Of a stretch of DNA of 64,000 nucleotides, positions 31,327 to 40,614 are shown in pieces. Under the pieces are notes generated by a model that was not told where the DNA came from, did no database searches, and was given only the letters and a program-made list of their open reading frames with translations. The position numbers were made by a program, and so were the translations under genes. How positions within the stretch are numbered: the stretch's first letter is position 1; each line of letters starts with the position of its first letter. This stretch comes from Anastrepha obliqua (lineage: Eukaryota; Arthropoda; Insecta; Diptera; Tephritidae). The stretch spans positions 17,258,001-17,322,000 of the forward strand of contig NC_072893.1 of the NCBI RefSeq assembly GCF_027943255.1. The letters run 5' to 3'.

Positions 31327-32238
31327 ATGAACGACCAACCACAACCAGCAATAGCAGTAACCGAACTCATCAAGGAGGCGTCCCGCATTAAAGAGTTCAG
31401 AGGCGACAGATCTTATGACTTATCGGCGTTTATACGGGAAGTTGAAATCATCCTTCCGCTATTTAGCCAAAATCTACCGCTGCAAGAGTTCATATTCCAG
31501 CGTCACATCAGGACGAAGATCCAGGGACAGGCACTAAACACAATCAGGACATTGGGACAATCACCTACTTGGGACGAAATAAAAAGGGAGCTGATCAGGA
31601 ATTTCGGCGTGAAAGAAACCTATCACAATCTGTACCACCAGGCGATCACAACAAAAAATTATAATGTAAGTGATTATTTTTCTAATTTAAGAAATATTTT
31701 AGACAAACTGAACACAAAATACGAACAGGACGAAAGCAAGCCAGTAGAGTTTGCACCTGAGGTTAACGAATCAATAATTTTAAAGACATTTCTTAATGGG
31801 ATAGACCCAAATTTAGCTAGTATAGTTTATAGTAGGAATAAAAAGACACTTAGGGAATCTTACTATATACTCGAAGAAACTGGCATGCTCAAGAAATATG
31901 ACTATAGGAACAATAGGTCAAATAGATTTACACAAAACAACCAACAGTACGAGTCGACACAAAACTATCCTCGACAAGGATCCGGACAAAATACAAGGAG
32001 TCACGGACCAACTACTAGTTCCGACACATCAGGACAGTTTAAGCAGAATAAACCTGCTTCTGGACAATTTCATAGAAATTCGCAACAAAGTAGGCGATTT
32101 CCAAATAACACAACAAATAGGGGTTCAGGACAGTACAAGTCGAATCAGACCGAACCCATGGAAGTGGATAACATAGAAACCACTAACGAAGAAAGTGAAA
32201 ATTTTCGGTTTCCTGCCCATACTACAACCTACCGGTAG
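31327..32238 (+). CDS. gag: Gag capsid polyprotein
   Basis: A 303-residue protein from an ATG in good context (AAAAATGAACG). It is expected to assemble virus-like particles around element RNA in the cytoplasm. Residues about 15-180 form a helical capsid-like region (motifs IKEFRGDRSYDLSAFI and FIFQRHIRTKIQGQAL). The C-terminal 100 residues are rich in Asn, Gln, Ser and Gly, with repeated SGQ motifs and many basic residues, and there is no CCHC zinc knuckle. The SGQ/basic tail may take over nucleic-acid binding (inference). The stop at 32,236-32,238 overlaps the pol frame, which is open at -1. No lesions are seen. Confidence 0.92.
   Translation: MNDQPQPAIAVTELIKEASRIKEFRGDRSYDLSAFIREVEIILPLFSQNLPLQEFIFQRHIRTKIQGQALNTIRTLGQSPTWDEIKRELIRNFGVKETYHNLYHQAITTKNYNVSDYFSNLRNILDKLNTKYEQDESKPVEFAPEVNESIILKTFLNGIDPNLASIVYSRNKKTLRESYYILEETGMLKKYDYRNNRSNRFTQNNQQYESTQNYPRQGSGQNTRSHGPTTSSDTSGQFKQNKPASGQFHRNSQQSRRFPNNTTNRGSGQYKSNQTEPMEVDNIETTNEESENFRFPAHTTTYR
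32199..32205 (+). promoter_or_regulatory. Candidate -1 ribosomal frameshift site (A AAT TTT)
   Basis: In the gag frame the codons read GAA AAT TTT, giving the heptamer A AAT TTT, which fits the X XXY YYZ pattern. The -1 frame is open from here through the pol frame and there is no ATG start for pol upstream of protease. Slippage about 33 nt before the gag stop would make Gag-Pol. The downstream stimulatory structure was not evaluated. Confidence 0.5.
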
Positions 32239-32243
32239 TTAAA

Positions 32244-35200
32244 TTGACAATAGGAAAAAACGAAATGACGTGCCTTATTGATACAGGCTCTAACACTTCT
32301 CTTCTCGGAGAAGACAAACTCCAAAACTATAAACGACAAAGACTCACGAAGCCTCTCAATTTTAAGACATTGGACGGAAATGTAAGAGTGGATACAGAGA
32401 TTATCACACCACTCCCAACTGAATTCAACGAAAAAAATTTAATGAGTTGGAAGTTGACAAACTTGAAGAACAAAAAATTCGACGGAATACTTGGACAAAA
32501 CATTTTAAAGCCAATGGAGGCAATAATTAACCTAAAAGATGGATATATAGAAATCCACAATACAAGGACGAAGTTCATCGATTCATGCCCACACAGTTAC
32601 GAGGACATACACACACTCGAAACCACACAAATAGACAGTAAAATTATACAAAAGCTTTCACGTGAAGATATGAACGAAGAGGTAAAAAGTCTATTACAAA
32701 CAATAGTAGACGAAAATGGCGACCTATTTTTTCAGGAAGGACAAAAACTCTCTCACACACATGAAATAAGACACGAAATCGTCACCACTATTGACAGACC
32801 AGTATATTCTAAAATATATCGATACCCTCAAATTCATGAAGAGGAAATAAATAAGCAAATGAAGGAAATGCTAGAGCACGGCATCATTAAAGAAAGCTGT
32901 TCTCCTTATAACTCACCATTGTGGATCGTCCCCAAAAAAGTGGACAAATCAGGTAAAAAGAAATGGCGCATCGTTATAGACTATAGAGCCCTTAACGAGA
33001 TCACGGTAAGCGATAAATTTCCTATACCCAACATAGAAAACATTTTAGAAAAATTGGGAAGAGCCCAATATTTCACAACTTTAGATCTGGCCAAAGGTTT
33101 CCACCAGATCCTTATAAAAGAGGAAGACAGGGCGAAAACCGCATTCTCTACTCCACTAGGACACTACGAATTTGTTCGTATGCCCTTTGGACTAAAAAAT
33201 GCTCCTGCCACCTTCCAAAGACTTATGAATTCAGTCTTGAGAGACTATATCAATAAAATTTGCGTTGTCTACTTAGACGACATTCTTATATTTAGCACTA
33301 CAGCCCAAGAACACATGGACAGTATCAAGAAAATCTTCGATAGACTACGAAAACATAACCTACGAGTTCAAATTGATAAGAGTAATTTTTTCGCTACAAC
33401 CACAGAATATTTAGGGCACATCCTGACTACAGAAGGTGCAAAACCAAACCCCACCAAAGTGGAGGCAATCCAAAAGCTCAAGCTGCCGCAAACAGCAAAA
33501 CAGATTAAATCATTTCTGGGAGCAACTGGATACTACCGTAAATTCATAAAGAATTACGCTAAAATAGCTCAAGCTATGACTAAATACCTAAAAAAGGATG
33601 CAAAAGTCAACGTCCACGATACACAGTACATGGACGCCTTTTATAAATTGAAGAGATTACTTATATCCCCACCGATACTTAAGTACCCGGATTTCGGAAA
33701 AAAATTTGAAATTGCTACAGACGCAAGTGATTACGCTATAGGTGCCGCATTAACGCAAGCAGGTCATCCCATATGCTACGCAAGTAGAACTTTAAATGAG
33801 CACGAAAAAAAATACTCTACCACAGAAAAGGAACTTCTCGCCATAGTATGGGCAGTCAATTATTTTAGGCCCTATGTTTACGGCAGGAAATTTGACTTAT
33901 TAACAGACCATCAACCACTAAAGTGGTTACAAACAAAATACAGAGGAAAGGACATAAATCCAAGACTACAAAGATGGATACTGAAATTAGGTGAATATGA
34001 CATCAACATCGGTTACATTAAAGGTAAAGAAAATACCCTAGCCGATTTCCTAAGTAGAATTAATAGCGAAACAGGTGACATCTACCTAACGAATGAGGAC
34101 ACACAAATCGAGGATAACTTAGACAATATGAGTACCTCTGCAACCATACACTCTCAAGAAGAGGACCTTAATGATCATTTTCCAATTCTAGATACAGTAG
34201 TCAATCGTTTCCACACACAAATAATATTAGTTGAGCACAAATATAGAGAGATTGAAATTATTGGAAATAAAAGAAAGATATATATTTGCCTAGACGATAT
34301 AAATAGCGGTTTTATTTCTGATATATTCAGACGATTTCTCAAATCAGGAAAAGTTGGAATTTTCTCTGAGCTTTCTGACAGTGATTACAATACTGTACAG
34401 CAAAAACTAATAGAATTATTTAATGGAAATATAAAATTTTTCAAATGCTCTTACCATGCTAAAGACATGCAGAATGAAGACGAGACATTTAGGTATATAA
34501 AAAATTATCACTTCACCGAAAGTGGCCATTCAGGCATAAATGAAAATTACGAAGGACTGAAAAAACTCATATATCACAAAAATTTAAAGCAATTAATTCA
34601 AAAATTTATAAATAACTGTGATATATGTTGTCAAACAAAATATGATAGAAAACCTATCAAACCGAAATTTCATCTGACCGAAACACCAAAGGATACTAAC
34701 GAAATAGTACACCTTGATACGTACACAATTAAGAAGCACAACTTTATGACTTTTATCGACAAATTTTCTAAATTCGCAGTAGCTATCCTCTTAGAAGACA
34801 GAAATAGCATTACACTTGTTGAAAACCTACGGATGTATTTTGCAATGAGAGGAAAACCTAAACTCTTTATAACTGATAATGAATTCAATTGCGTGAATGT
34901 AAAAGACTTTTTAAGAGAAGAAGGAGTTGAAGTCCATTTTACTAAACCAAATAGTCATACAGGGAACTCAGATATTGAACGACTTCATAACACGATAGGA
35001 GAAAAATTTAGAATTATGGAACTCCAATCACCAACTCTATCAACAAGAGAGAAAATGTACAAATGTATTCAAACCTACAATAATAATATCCATTCCACAC
35101 TGAAAGAAAGACCTTCAGATATAGCATCTGGTAAAATTGACAAAGAGATAATCCATGACCGAATAAAAGAAGCTAAAGAAAAAGTTATTAACAAGATTAA

Positions 35201-35414
35201 TAACAAAAGAGAGGTTTTTAACGATGAAAGAAGTACAGGACACGTAAAAAATTATAGAGCACTTAGACATAAACACGAACCTAGATATCGAAAGCTACCA
35301 TTTCAAAACACTCATGCAAGTAACATTAAAAGACCCGGAAAATTTGCAGGTACTCTTGACATCAATGATGTTAATAACACTGATAATAGGATCGACCACA
35401 ACGATAATAACTGA
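32244..35414 (+). CDS. pol: Pol polyprotein: protease, reverse transcriptase, RNase H, integrase
   Basis: An open frame of 1,056 codons counted from 32,244 (a TTG), also open upstream to 32,199; it is probably translated as Gag-Pol by -1 frameshifting. Protease has CLIDTGSNTSLL (about residues 10-21). The RT spans about 160-430, with FTTLDLAKGFHQI, MPFGLKNAPATFQ and the catalytic YLDD box (about 342). RNase H has ATDASDYAIGAAL (about 490) and TEKELLAIVWA. Integrase has an HHCC zinc region (HFTESGHSG ... CDICCQ, about 756-795) and catalytic acids in HLDTYTI (about 824), ITDNEF (about 877) and SDIERLH (about 911). No stops or frameshifts. It copies genomic RNA into DNA and inserts it into chromosomes. 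It overlaps env by 101 nt. Confidence 0.95.
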   Translation: MTIGKNEMTCLIDTGSNTSLLGEDKLQNYKRQRLTKPLNFKTLDGNVRVDTEIITPLPTEFNEKNLMSWKLTNLKNKKFDGILGQNILKPMEAIINLKDGYIEIHNTRTKFIDSCPHSYEDIHTLETTQIDSKIIQKLSREDMNEEVKSLLQTIVDENGDLFFQEGQKLSHTHEIRHEIVTTIDRPVYSKIYRYPQIHEEEINKQMKEMLEHGIIKESCSPYNSPLWIVPKKVDKSGKKKWRIVIDYRALNEITVSDKFPIPNIENILEKLGRAQYFTTLDLAKGFHQILIKEEDRAKTAFSTPLGHYEFVRMPFGLKNAPATFQRLMNSVLRDYINKICVVYLDDILIFSTTAQEHMDSIKKIFDRLRKHNLRVQIDKSNFFATTTEYLGHILTTEGAKPNPTKVEAIQKLKLPQTAKQIKSFLGATGYYRKFIKNYAKIAQAMTKYLKKDAKVNVHDTQYMDAFYKLKRLLISPPILKYPDFGKKFEIATDASDYAIGAALTQAGHPICYASRTLNEHEKKYSTTEKELLAIVWAVNYFRPYVYGRKFDLLTDHQPLKWLQTKYRGKDINPRLQRWILKLGEYDINIGYIKGKENTLADFLSRINSETGDIYLTNEDTQIEDNLDNMSTSATIHSQEEDLNDHFPILDTVVNRFHTQIILVEHKYREIEIIGNKRKIYICLDDINSGFISDIFRRFLKSGKVGIFSELSDSDYNTVQQKLIELFNGNIKFFKCSYHAKDMQNEDETFRYIKNYHFTESGHSGINENYEGLKKLIYHKNLKQLIQKFINNCDICCQTKYDRKPIKPKFHLTETPKDTNEIVHLDTYTIKKHNFMTFIDKFSKFAVAILLEDRNSITLVENLRMYFAMRGKPKLFITDNEFNCVNVKDFLREEGVEVHFTKPNSHTGNSDIERLHNTIGEKFRIMELQSPTLSTREKMYKCIQTYNNNIHSTLKERPSDIASGKIDKEIIHDRIKEAKEKVINKINNKREVFNDERSTGHVKNYRALRHKHEPRYRKLPFQNTHASNIKRPGKFAGTLDINDVNNTDNRIDHNDNN

Positions 35415-36861
35415 AGACATCAAAAGTGAAGACGGGTTTGCTGAAATAAAACTCGACAACATACAGGTGATCACAGATTTTGACATCATCCTCCACATAA
35501 TCAAACCAAAGGAAATAGAAAATATTATTGACGCACTTGAGAATTTAGCAAAAGACTTGAAACTGATCGAAAAGGGACAAATTCTAACACAGGAATTTGC
35601 AATATTACGAAGCAAACTTTACACATTACTACCTCACAGACAGAAAAGAGGACTAATTAACATATTAGGTACAACAATGAAATGGCTATATGGAAGTATG
35701 GACGACGACGATAGACAAAATATAGAAGAACATTTTAAAATTATTGACACGAATAACCATATTGCCATAGACACCTTAAATAAGAATATAAAGATAAATG
35801 ATAACTTTAACAAAACATTCCAAAATATTCAAAAAGCTATAGAATCAGATAGAAGACAAATCTCTTTAAAATTAAACTCAGTACAACATCAAAATCAAGA
35901 CATACATAAAGAGCTTCTACATCTTGACATTCTTTTGAGAATTAGATCACTTAGCAATAGTATAGAGCACATCCAAAATAACTTAGCATCAGCTAGACTA
36001 AACTTAATGTCCAGCAACATTCTTACCCCTGAGGAAATAAATACATACAATATAGATATATTTAAACTAGAAAACATAGAATTAGGAGCAGCAACCGCCG
36101 CAGATAATATTATATTTTCATTAAAAATCCCAACAAATACAACTATAGCAAAACATATATTCATAACTCCATGTGCAAACAAGAACTCGGAAGAATTACA
36201 ATTCAAAAGCGAACATCTTTTGGAAATAAATAAAACAAGATTCACTTTTTCAAGAAATTTATACCAAAAAAACCTAAAAGCCTCAAAATCATGTGTAATA
36301 AAGAAAAATTGTAAGAAAATCAAAAATTATAAAGAAGAAATTATGGAAATCGAAAAAGGCTTAATAATTGTAAAAAATTCTAAAGGAATTGAAATAAAAA
36401 GTACATGTAACGAAAGAACTTTAAATTCCATAGGAACTCAACTTATTTTATTCAATGATTGTGAACTTTATGTAAAAAACGAAACTTATAAAAATTTAAA
36501 TAAATCATTTACACAAAAATATGTAATACGTCACCTTGAATCAAATATAAATAACACACAACTCGAACCTACATTTGACGAATTAATTATTAACCAAATT
36601 GAAAACGCTCAAAAAATCGAAGAACTAACCTTCCACAAAAAATCATATCAAATTAATATTTGGCTAACAATTTCATTCATCGCAGTAAGCACATTAGCTT
36701 TATCTGTAATTTTTATTCATTTCACAAATAAGCACAAAGCCATTGAACTTAACGTAAATGCAAAAACCCAGGAGTGTTTTCAATCAAAGGAAAGGGGAGT
36801 AACGTCACTCAACCATTCTACTCCAAAAGAAAATACAATTGAAGTGGACTGGTCATCGTAA
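35314..36861 (+). CDS. env: Env, fusion-type membrane glycoprotein
   Basis: A 515-residue frame overlapping the end of pol in the +1 register, so it is probably made from a spliced mRNA as in other errantiviruses. A hydrophobic segment (about residues 11-32) can act as a signal peptide. RQKR (about residues 109-112) is a furin-type cleavage site followed by GLINILGTTMKWLYG, a fusion-peptide-like stretch as in baculovirus F-related proteins. Asn-x-Ser/Thr sites and Cys residues follow in the ectodomain. A transmembrane segment lies at about 448-470 (IWLTISFIAVSTLALSVIFI), then a short tail. The frame ends inside the 3' LTR (the last ~21 codons are LTR-derived). It is uninterrupted. The function in flies (cell-to-cell transfer) is inferred from the family. 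Confidence 0.9.
   Translation: MQVTLKDPENLQVLLTSMMLITLIIGSTTTIITEDIKSEDGFAEIKLDNIQVITDFDIILHIIKPKEIENIIDALENLAKDLKLIEKGQILTQEFAILRSKLYTLLPHRQKRGLINILGTTMKWLYGSMDDDDRQNIEEHFKIIDTNNHIAIDTLNKNIKINDNFNKTFQNIQKAIESDRRQISLKLNSVQHQNQDIHKELLHLDILLRIRSLSNSIEHIQNNLASARLNLMSSNILTPEEINTYNIDIFKLENIELGAATAADNIIFSLKIPTNTTIAKHIFITPCANKNSEELQFKSEHLLEINKTRFTFSRNLYQKNLKASKSCVIKKNCKKIKNYKEEIMEIEKGLIIVKNSKGIEIKSTCNERTLNSIGTQLILFNDCELYVKNETYKNLNKSFTQKYVIRHLESNINNTQLEPTFDELIINQIENAQKIEELTFHKKSYQINIWLTISFIAVSTLALSVIFIHFTNKHKAIELNVNAKTQECFQSKERGVTSLNHSTPKENTIEVDWSS
36786..36797 (+). promoter_or_regulatory. Polypurine tract
   Basis: AAAGGAAAGGGG lies immediately upstream of the 3' LTR, the position of the plus-strand DNA primer. 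It is inside the env coding frame. Confidence 0.85.
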
Positions 36862-37171
36862 CTCGATACCCAACCAAATAAGTGCCATTGCACTAACGCA
36901 TTTCGCAAGCGACACAATTAGCTTGTAATGAAATGAGTGCAACGACACTTATGCAAATAATTTAGGAAACTTAGAATAAGCAATATTCATATTTCGTTGA
37001 TTCACCAAATATTGTATTGTAAGTGAATCAACTATTAGCAATAGGAAATATTATAAATACTAGCTGTAAGCATATAAAAATTTGTAATTGAAAAATACCA
37101 TTTAATCAATAAAGACGCGTTTCGACGCCGGTTGATTTTTTTTAAGCCACGACTTTCGCATTGGCTTATTT
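36798..37171 (+). repeat. 3' LTR (374 bp)
   Basis: It begins AGTAACGTCACTC after the PPT and ends GGCTTATTT before TGCG. Compared with the 5' LTR I find one substitution (base 4) and one inserted G near 36,978. It carries the end of env and its stop (36,859-36,861). Confidence 0.95.
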
Positions 37172-37228
37172 TGCGCGATATATATATATATATATAAATA
37201 TATATATATAAATACATATATATATATA
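37172..37228. repeat. Target duplication and (AT)n microsatellite
   Basis: TGCG (37,172-37,175) is the second copy of the LTR element target site. The TA-rich run that follows resembles the TATATATA just before the Tigger left end (27,905-27,915), as expected if Tigger inserted at a TA within an AT microsatellite. Confidence 0.75.
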
Positions 37229-37239
37229 ATACTTAATAA

Positions 37240-37620
37240 AAACGGACGAAAAAAATTGTTTTTTTTAATTTATAAAAAATATTCCCAAAAATGTTCAACA
37301 AAAAAAAAAAAAAACGAAAACATTTGATTTAAAAATTTGCCAAAAATTTTTAACAAAAAATTGTTTGTAACATTTTTTTTTTAATCTCGTGTCTTTAAAA
37401 ATTTTTGACAGAAAAAACTAACTAACTAAACAAATTTGTAACAAAATTTTGTCAACAAATTTTTAAGAAAAAATTTTTTTTAGTCTCGATTGTGCGTTTG
37501 AAATGTTTAACAAAAAAAAACTAACTAAAAGCAAAAAAATTTTTTGTCAAAAATTTTAAACAAAATTTGTTTCCAAATTTGTTTTTTAAGTCTGGTTTGT
37601 CCCTAAAAATTTAAAGAAAA
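37240..37620. repeat. AT-rich tandem array, ~100-bp period, ~3-4 units
   Basis: TTTTTAATCTCGTGTCTTTA (37,379), a variant TTTTTTAGTCTCGATTGTGCG (about 37,477) and TTTTAAGTCTGGTTTGTCCC (about 37,584) recur at about 100-bp spacing, each followed by AAATTTTTGACA or similar and AACAAATTTGT blocks. No coding. Confidence 0.6.
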
Positions 37621-37624
37621 AAAT

Positions 37625-38600
37625 TACAAAAACTTAAAAAAAAGAACCGAAAATATTTCTGCTTCAAAAACTGTATACCAAAATTTGCAACATTGAATAA
37701 ATTTCAAAACTACATATGAAAATTTTTTCAAAATTTTTTTCAAAATTTTTTTCAGTTCATTTCTTATTGTATTCAAGCCTACAATTAGAACATATTTAGA
37801 GGAGTGGACGACAGTGCTCAAAATTCTTGGATCACTTGACATAAAATCGCTCTCGTCAGTTATTAAAGAGAAAAAAAAATCCATACTTCTTTTTGATTTT
37901 ATAAAACTTCGGGTTATGTGCAAAATAATTTCTTCAATATTGCAACAGATTATCAAACAGGGCAGAGAGCCGGCAGAGTAGTGGGAATAAAATACTGAAA
38001 TATTTTTTGCATATCTCAAACACACCCATAATATGCAACTTAAAAGAATTGATTTTCTACTTAGTAGACTTGAAATTTTCAAGCAAAATCTCCACTTTTC
38101 CATTCAGTCATTCAACTTTCAACTTTCATATATTCCTATGCAAACATATAACATTTTTTCGTTTTTGTGTCTTATGTATCTGCTGCGTAAATTTTTACAA
38201 GTACTCAGCAAAACTTTGCATTTTTTTGAAAACTTCTATTGTTGAACAGTTATCTATTGTTTGTTGCAAGTATTGACTTTTGAACATGGATGCGTTATGG
38301 AACACATGCAACAAAAGGATTTGCGTATTGCATATTTCTATAAGTACTTTCCGTGTTCGCGTAATTATTTTGTTACTATTGTCTTTACGATGCGCCTACT
38401 GTGTGTTAATAGATGGCTTGCACAATTCCCGCCATGGAAATGCGCAGCTATCGAACTGGTGCGTTTCTGGTTCATTTGGAACTAGTGTGGGTTTCTTCTT
38501 TTCCCCACATGAGCAATTGCAGCGTTTACAGCTTTTTCTATAGTTCGGTCTGAATTTGTCAGATGAGATGAACCTAGTAGTATATAGTGCACTCTGCATT
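37625..38600. other. Non-coding stretch
   Basis: Overlapping short open frames on both strands (60-159 codons) are hydrophobic or biased and show no domain. No element end was recognised. Confidence 0.35.
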
Positions 38601-38602
38601 TA

Positions 38603-38700
38603 CAGTGGCAGTCAAAATAATAGCAGCGCGACGATTTGCTAAGTTTTATTTTTATTTTTTCTATTTTTTTATTTTACTATAAAAATATGAATATTCGAAA
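38603..38700 (+). mobile_element. Orphan Tc1-like terminal repeat
   Basis: CAGTGGCAGTCAAAATAATA begins at 38,603 directly after TA (38,601-38,602). From memory this closely resembles the consensus start of many insect Tc1-like elements (CAGTGGC..TCAAAATAATAG). No matching right end or transposase was found nearby. A LINE fragment begins about 60 bp later. Confidence 0.6.
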
Positions 38701-38759
38701 TTTTTTCTATATGGAAGAAATTGTTCAACATTGCCAATTAAAAAAAATTATCAAAAATT

Positions 38760-39105
38760 AATGGAGCTTTCAGCCACCACCATTTATTGGACCACCATTT
38801 TATGGATACCAGGACACAAAGGAATATAAGGAAATGAAAGGCCGATGAGCTAAGGTAAGTATTTCTCTTTTATGAAAACGGAACTGAAATAGGAATTAGC
38901 TCTGAAATGCAAATTAGGAAACGCAAAACTGCCAAAAATATACTAAAGCCTTGGATTACGAAAGCTACAAATTTTATTTTATCACTCTCTGGAAAAGACT
39001 GTAAAATGTTGGTTCGAGTACATACAGGAAACTTTTTCACTCCACATCACTCAGCGAAAATCCGATTAGTCCAGAGCGAAGCGTGTAAGTCATGTAAGTA
39101 GGGAA
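38760..39105 (+). pseudogene. LINE RNase H and C-terminal fragment
   Basis: The plus strand reads TTILWIPGHKGI (about 38,791-38,828), a stop, and GNERP (about 38,830), the final RNase H blocks. About 200 bp later it reads VHTGNFFTPHHSAKIRL...CKSC (39,018-39,100), the Cys/His block that follows RNase H in I/jockey-type LINEs. Two or more stops are present. The RT is missing. Confidence 0.6.
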
Positions 39106-39109
39106 TGCT

Positions 39110-40320
39110 AGAACTTTTAAATATTAGAAATAAACAAAAATATTTTACTAGAACAAAAACAATTGCAGTTTGCCAAATTTTCCTTTGCCAAATTTTTTTA
39201 AGTAAATTTAATAAGAAAAGAAAAAAGTTAAAAATGCCTAAGTTAATCAATGATATTTTGCTCCAAAAATAAGTGGAATTTTTCCAAAAAAAAAAAAAAA
39301 ATGTTAAAGTAAATTTTATAAAGAAATAGACAAATGTTAAAAATAACCAAAAATATTTTTCGAAAAATGTCATTTTGAATTAAAAAAAGGACAATTTTTA
39401 AAAAGTAAATTTTATAAAGAAAATAAGTTGAAATGGAGTTTTTTCCAAAAAAAAAAAAATTGTTAAGTAAATTTTAAACAGAAAAAAAATTAAAAAATGC
39501 AAAAAATAACCAAAAATATTTTCGAAAAATGTTATTTTGAATTTTTTTCCAAAAAAATTTTTTTTTTAATAAATTTTATTAGGGAAAAACATTTTAAAAA
39601 TGCTAAAAATAACTAAAGATATTTTACTTAAAAAAACAATTGAATGTTTTTTCAAAAATTATTTATTAAGTAAAAAGATACTTTTCTGAAAAAAACAAGT
39701 AGTTTAAAAAAAAAATTATTTAAAGTTTTATTTAAAAAGGTAATAATTGCAAAATGCTGAAAATAACCAAAAATATTTTACGAAAAGATTTACATTGATT
39801 TTTTTTCCAAACATTTTTTTGTTTTAAATAAATTTTATTAGGGAAAACCAATTTTAGAATGCTAAAAATAACTAAAGATATTTTACTTACAAAACAATTG
39901 AATTTTTTTCCAAACATTTTTTTTAATAAGTAAATTTTATAAGAAAAAAAATTTTTAAATGTTGAAAATAACTAAAGATATTTTGCTCAAAAACACAAGT
40001 AGAGTTTTTCCAAAAAAACAAAAATTTTAAGTAAATTAAAAAAAAAAAAATAGAAAAAGACTAAAAATAAAGATTTATATTGAATGTTTTTCCAAAAAAG
40101 GTTTTTTTTGAAATAAATTTTATTAGGAGGAAAAAAATTTTAAGAATGAGAATGATAAGAAGAATAACTAAAAATATTTTACTAAAAAAAAATTGAATTT
40201 TTTTTCTAAAAAAATTGTTTTTTTTAATTAAATTTTATAAGGGGAAACAAATTTTAAAAATGCTAAAAATAACCAGAGATAAGTAAAATAAAAAAGCACA
40301 ATTTAATTTTTTTTCAATCT
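39110..40320. repeat. AT-rich tandem array 1, ~100-bp period
   Basis: The motif ATGCTAAAAATAACTAAAGA (then TATTTTAC) recurs near 39,340, 39,497, 39,599, 39,753, 39,858, 39,959, 40,058, 40,160 and 40,260, mostly 100-105 bp apart with two steps of about 155. Each is followed by CAATTGAATTTTTTTCC and AAATTTTATAAG blocks. The same motif set forms the array at 42,170-43,060. Confidence 0.8.
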
Positions 40321-40424
40321 ATGAGATATTAAACACCAAACTAATTCACTGCCGTTGTCGCAATAGACACAACAGATTCACTTTTTGGGGCGTCAAAATA
40401 AATATTAATTCGTATTTTTTATAA

Positions 40425-40610
40425 AAGGGGGCGCAAAATTAGTCGCCCTATTGGAAGATTTATAATTTTTGCTAACAGCGTCGTACAGTAATCATATTTG
40501 ACACTTGTGAATCAGACAGCTGCAGTACACAAACACACAACCAGTGGGGCGCATAAAGGCCAAAATAAAGACTTCCATCACCCAAAATTATTATTTAGTG
40601 CTTATTTAAT
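40425..40610 (+). mobile_element. End fragment of the GGCGCAAAATTA repeat family
   Basis: Starting GGGGGCGCAAAATTAGTCGC, this stretch matches the reverse complement of 57,300-57,480. Shared blocks include ATTTATAATTTTTGC, CATATTTGACACTTGTGAA and AAATAAAGA(C/T)TT(C/T)CATCAC. It shows one end of a dispersed non-coding element, placed directly after tandem array 1. Confidence 0.75.
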
Positions 40611-40614
40611 AAGC

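Larger units (their letters stand above)
30224..37171 (+). mobile_element. Complete gypsy-class env-bearing LTR retrotransposon (errantivirus-like)
   Basis: A 6,948-bp element with LTRs at both ends (373 and 374 bp, two differences), a tRNA-Ser-like PBS, an untranslated leader with repeats, open gag, pol and env frames, a polypurine tract, and a 4-bp target duplication TGCG (30,220-30,223 and 37,172-37,175). Gene order and the tRNA-Ser primer type fit the 17.6/297-like errantiviruses of flies. All three frames are uninterrupted and the LTRs are nearly identical, so the copy is recent and may be functional. It sits inside the right terminal repeat of Tigger copy 2. Confidence 0.95.
27916..37178 (+). 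mobile_element. pogo/Tigger-type DNA transposon, copy 2, split by an LTR retrotransposon
   Basis: CAGCGCACGCTCGATAACGTG starts at 27,916 after TA. The right repeat is GTTCACGTTATGGAGCGTGCG ending at 30,223, where the LTR element is inserted. After its 4-bp target duplication the last bases (CG, then A) and the flanking TA repeat continue at 37,176. Net length without the LTR element is about 2.3 kb. Five CGTGAAC-like motifs follow the left end and three lie inside the right end. The body matches copy 1 (13,114-14,790). Confidence 0.88.

Noticed and set aside
31898..32176. 92-codon frame inside gag
   Set aside because: Alternative frame of the intact gag gene with no supporting motif.
35895..36323. 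142-codon minus-strand frame inside env
   Set aside because: Antisense shadow of the intact env gene.
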